Below are positions 5,002-7,609 of a stretch of 7,609 nucleotides of DNA, one piece after another. Both the position numbers and the translations under genes were made by a program. The notes beneath the pieces are model-generated. The model saw nothing but the letters and a program-made list of their open reading frames with translations, did not search any database and had not been told where the DNA came from. Source of the DNA: an uncultured Thermoleophilia bacterium (GTDB lineage Bacteria > Actinomycetota > Thermoleophilia > Gaiellales > F1-60-MAGs149). How positions within the stretch are numbered: position 1 is the first letter of the stretch; each line of letters opens with the position of its first letter. The DNA lies in NCBI GenBank assembly GCA_902806305.1, contig CADCWC010000187.1:1-7609 (forward strand), in the 5' to 3' direction.

Positions 5002-7527
5002 TCAGCGCTCGAGCGACCGGTCCCCGTTCCCGTGGTCGACGTCGTCGCCCGGGCGGGTGCGCGGCGAGAAGCGGTCGAGCACCGCCGCCACGTACCCCGC
5101 CAGGCCGAGGGCGAGCCGCTGCTCGTCACCGGTGAACGCGCGCGGCCGCGCGTCGTAGACCTCGATGATGCCCTGGACCCGGCCGCGCCGGGAGAGCGGC
5201 ACGACGAGCACCGAACCCTGCTGGATGCGACGGAGGACCGCGACTTCGGCGGGGTCCGACTGCGGATCGTCGACGCGGGCCGTCACCACGCTGCGCGTGC
5301 GCAGGACCTCGGCCGTGGCCGGGAACTCCGCCACGACCCACCGGGTGCCGACGCTCGCCCCGTTCGCCTCCCCGTGGAGGGAGCTCGCGATCTCGACCAG
5401 CACGGCCCCGTCGTCGTCGAGGAGGGACACGGTGCAGCCGGAGGCGCGGAAGAGCGCCGTCCATTCGGCGGCCACGGCCGCCGCGGCGTCCTCGAGCGTG
5501 TCGGCCGCCGCCGGGTCCGTCGAGGGCGGAGGCGCGTCGTGGGGGACGCCGTCGGCGGCGGACGCCGGCAGACCCGGGCGACGGTGGGCCAGGAGCGCGA
5601 CGCCTCGGCCGCGCGCCTTCGCGTCGTAGAGCGCCCGGTCGGCCCGCTCGAACAGCGTGGCGGGCTCGATCGTCGAGGCGGTGACGCTGACGCCGGCCGA
5701 CAGCGACAGCGTCCCCGCGGGCTCGACGGTGCGCCCGGCGACGAGCCGGATCGCCCGCTCGGCAGCGGCGATGGCGTCATCGGGCGACGAGCCGACGAGC
5801 AGCCAGCCGAACTCGTCGCCGCCGAGGCGCCCCACGGCGTCCGTGGCCCGCGCCTCCGACGCCAGCACGTCGGCGACGGCCCGCAGTGCCGCGTCGCCGA
5901 CGCCGTGCCCGTGGAAGTCGTTCAGGTGCTTGAGATGGTCGAGATCCGCCAGGACGAGCGCCACGGGACCACGGTCGCGGCCGATGCCCGCGAGCGCCCG
6001 CTCGACCTGCTCATGGAAGGCGGCGTGGTTGAGGAGTCCCGTGAGCGGGTCACGCGTCGCCTGCGCGCGCAGGCGCTCGTCGACCTCGAGGCGGGTGAGC
6101 GCCGCGCCGATCTCCGCCCCGAGCGCCATGGCGAGGTCGATCTCGTCGCTCCGCATGATCTTGGGCGACCGCCAGGCGACGGACAGACCGCCGCGGGCCC
6201 CGCCCGGGCCGAGCAGCGGCACGGCGAGGGAGGCCTCCGTCCCCATCCGGGCGCTCGCCTCCGGGTCGACGACCGAGGACGTGCTCACGTCGGGGATCCA
6301 GACCGCCGTCCGCCGCGCCATCGCGGCGTGGACCGGGCTCGGCCGGCTCTGCGTGTCGACCACCTCGCCGGATCGGTACCCGCCGACGGCGGCCACGGTC
6401 CGCAGGACGTGGTGCTCCGAGCGGTCCGTCAGGAGCATCGCGACGTCGGGCGCCCCGAGCAGCTCGGCGGTGCGCTCCGCGGCGAGCGTCGCGACCCGCT
6501 CGGGCGTGCGCGCCTCGGCGAGGTCGACGCTCAGGAGGCGGCCCGCGAGCGCCGCGCGCAGTCGGGCGTCGCGCTCCCGCCGGACGAGGAACGACGCGAC
6601 CGGCGAGGCGAGCGGCGACAGCCGCCGTCCGAGGCGGCGCAGCCTGTGTGGCGGGAACGCGTCGGGACGGTCGGAGCACAGCACGACGTAGCCGACGAGC
6701 CCCTCCCGGGTCTGCAGCGGGAAGGTGGCGAGCGAGCCGTAGCCGCGCGCGGCGGCGACGCGCTCGCCCCGGTCGGCGGAGGTCGGGTCCGGCCGCGTCT
6801 GCAGCGGGCCGGTCGAGACGACGCGCGCGAACGCGTCGTCCGGCACGACCCGGAACGTCTCGCCGAGCGGCAGCGCGCCCAACCCGACGTCGGCGACGGT
6901 CTCGGCCAGGGTGACGGGCGTGCCGTCGACCACGACGAGACACCCCGCCACCACGTCCCCTCCGAGCAGCGACTCGAACGCGCGCGACACCGCGGCGGTG
7001 GAGCCGGCCTCGTTCACCGCGGCGCGGAGCCGGTCCACCTTGGCGGCGTCGGCCATGGCCGCGGCCCAGGCCGCCACGAGCGCGGTCAGGGTGAGGTCGA
7101 CGGCGGCGTCCACGGCGACGGGCGTCAGGTCGCGCGCGTCGCCGGACGCAACGAGCAGCCCGACGCGGATGGCCACGTAGGCGACGAGGACCGGCGCGAG
7201 CGTCCGTACCGGCAGGATCACCGCCCCGAAGAACAGCTGCAGCGCGAGCAGCGGGTGCCACGGGCTGTCGACGCCGCCGGTCGAGAGGACCATGGCCGTC
7301 ACGAGGCCCGCCGCGACGAGCGACCCGAGCCGCACGGAGACGAGGCGCGGGCGGACCAGGATCACGCCCGCCACGAGCGCCGCCGCGAGCGCGGTGGCGA
7401 TCACGCCGCGGGCGTCCGGGTCCTCCCACTGCGGGAGCACGGCGAGCGGCACCGTGGCGAGCCCGACCGCGTAGAGGGTCAGGGCGACCCACCGCGCGGT
7501 GCGGCCGCGGAACCGGGTCACCTCCAC
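5002..7527 (-). CDS. Membrane diguanylate cyclase, 6TM-GAF-GAF-GGDEF-GAF (upstream paralogue)
   Basis: An 841-aa paralogue of the next gene, also predicted to make c-di-GMP at the membrane. Hydrophobic segments lie at about 13-33, 39-58, 64-84, 91-106, 108-127 and 135-158. A divergent GAF-like module (about 165-316), a connector with the same Leu-Val-Arg-Arg-Glu-Arg-Asp-Ala-Arg-Leu-Arg run, a second GAF (about 328-480) and GGDEF (about 484-648) follow. Asp528, Asn536-Asp537, Gly540-His541 to Gly544-Asp545, Gly569-Gly-Asp-Glu-Phe573 and the inhibitory site Arg560-x-x-Asp563 are all present. A GAF-like domain (about 676-819) and a 20-residue charged tail absent from the paralogue end it. By hand count about two-thirds of GGDEF residues match between the two. 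Start: GTG 7527 aligns with the paralogue's start and keeps its TGAG-n3-GTG context. GTG 7521 has better spacing to the GAGG at 7530-7533 (eight bases); ATG 7563 lacks a ribosome binding site and abuts the shared upstream motif. Confidence 0.9.
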   Translation of the reverse strand: MEVTRFRGRTARWVALTLYAVGLATVPLAVLPQWEDPDARGVIATALAAALVAGVILVRPRLVSVRLGSLVAAGLVTAMVLSTGGVDSPWHPLLALQLFFGAVILPVRTLAPVLVAYVAIRVGLLVASGDARDLTPVAVDAAVDLTLTALVAAWAAAMADAAKVDRLRAAVNEAGSTAAVSRAFESLLGGDVVAGCLVVVDGTPVTLAETVADVGLGALPLGETFRVVPDDAFARVVSTGPLQTRPDPTSADRGERVAAARGYGSLATFPLQTREGLVGYVVLCSDRPDAFPPHRLRRLGRRLSPLASPVASFLVRRERDARLRAALAGRLLSVDLAEARTPERVATLAAERTAELLGAPDVAMLLTDRSEHHVLRTVAAVGGYRSGEVVDTQSRPSPVHAAMARRTAVWIPDVSTSSVVDPEASARMGTEASLAVPLLGPGGARGGLSVAWRSPKIMRSDEIDLAMALGAEIGAALTRLEVDERLRAQATRDPLTGLLNHAAFHEQVERALAGIGRDRGPVALVLADLDHLKHLNDFHGHGVGDAALRAVADVLASEARATDAVGRLGGDEFGWLLVGSSPDDAIAAAERAIRLVAGRTVEPAGTLSLSAGVSVTASTIEPATLFERADRALYDAKARGRGVALLAHRRPGLPASAADGVPHDAPPPSTDPAAADTLEDAAAAVAAEWTALFRASGCTVSLLDDDGAVLVEIASSLHGEANGASVGTRWVVAEFPATAEVLRTRSVVTARVDDPQSDPAEVAVLRRIQQGSVLVVPLSRRGRVQGIIEVYDARPRAFTGDEQRLALGLAGYVAAVLDRFSPRTRPGDDVDHGNGDRSLER

Positions 7528-7563
7528 GACCTCAGCATGCCAGACGGATCCGGCTCGGACCAT

Positions 7564-7577
7564 ACCCCGTGCGGGGG
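7564..7577 (-). promoter_or_regulatory. CCCCCGnAnGGGGT motif, copy 2 (upstream cyclase)
   Basis: The minus strand reads CCCCCGCACGGGGT, ending 36 bases before the preferred GTG of the upstream cyclase, one base different in spacing from copy 1. Here no long outer inverted repeat surrounds it, so the 14-mer, not the long hairpin, is the shared element. I see no convincing -35/-10 pair in the remaining upstream bases to the window edge. Confidence 0.5.
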
Positions 7578-7609
7578 CGGGCGACCCGGACGGACCGCGT
7601 CAGCGGATC

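Noticed and set aside
4926..5129. N-terminal extension of the downstream cyclase by 68 residues
   Set aside because: It would overlap the end of the upstream cyclase, read through the hairpin, and encode a Ser/Arg/Thr-rich stretch unlike the paralogue; the GTG at 4925 has a good ribosome binding site and aligns with the paralogue's start.
3189..5135. Long plus-strand open frame antisense to the downstream cyclase and the intergenic hairpin
   Set aside because: It is rich in Arg, Glu, His and Asp, with no motifs, and is a mirror of the real coding frame's codon bias.
6050..7492. Minus-strand alternative frame within the upstream cyclase
   Set aside because: Arg/Ala/Gly-rich low-complexity translation; the frame with six membrane segments, GAF and GGDEF domains is clearly the real one.
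4942..7577. Sigma-28 type (motility) promoter at the shared CCCCCGnAnGGGGT motif
   Set aside because: A GCCGA stretch occurs downstream of copy 1 but the spacing is too long, and copy 2 has a GCCGG at a different distance, so the two copies do not support one common -35/-10 pair.

Overview
The window is very GC-rich and densely coded, with strong GC3 bias and several GTG starts. This points to a high-GC actinobacterium; the overall style fits Thermoleophilia (Solirubrobacter/Patulibacter/Conexibacter-like), but the sequence alone does not prove the lineage.

Layout. Bases 1-309 (+) hold the 3' end of a cupin/JmjC-like protein gene. It converges on a block of five minus-strand genes across a 69-base gap that contains a 15-base tandem repeat. 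Read in the direction of transcription (right to left), the block is: a large membrane-bound GAF-GGDEF-GAF diguanylate cyclase (7527-5002); a 76-base gap with a long hairpin; a paralogous cyclase of the same architecture (4925-2463); a 150-base gap; then a tight cluster of mutM (2312-1401), a glutaredoxin (1404-1126, start overlapping the mutM stop as GTGA) and recO (1110-379).

Function. The mutM-glutaredoxin-recO cluster joins oxidised-base excision, thiol-disulfide chemistry and recombinational repair, a coherent oxidative-damage set. The two cyclases share six predicted membrane segments, two cytoplasmic sensory modules, a GGDEF domain with intact catalytic and inhibitory (RxxD) sites, and an unusual sensory-type domain after the GGDEF domain. 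They should be c-di-GMP-producing signal integrators that arose by tandem duplication. No EAL or HD-GYP phosphodiesterase domain is present here.

The most interesting non-coding signal is a 14-base motif, CCCCCGnAnGGGGT, at nearly the same distance (35 and 36 bases) upstream of the two cyclase start codons. In the downstream gene it sits in the loop of a longer inverted repeat. I found no tRNA, rRNA, CRISPR array, insertion sequence or clearly foreign segment.
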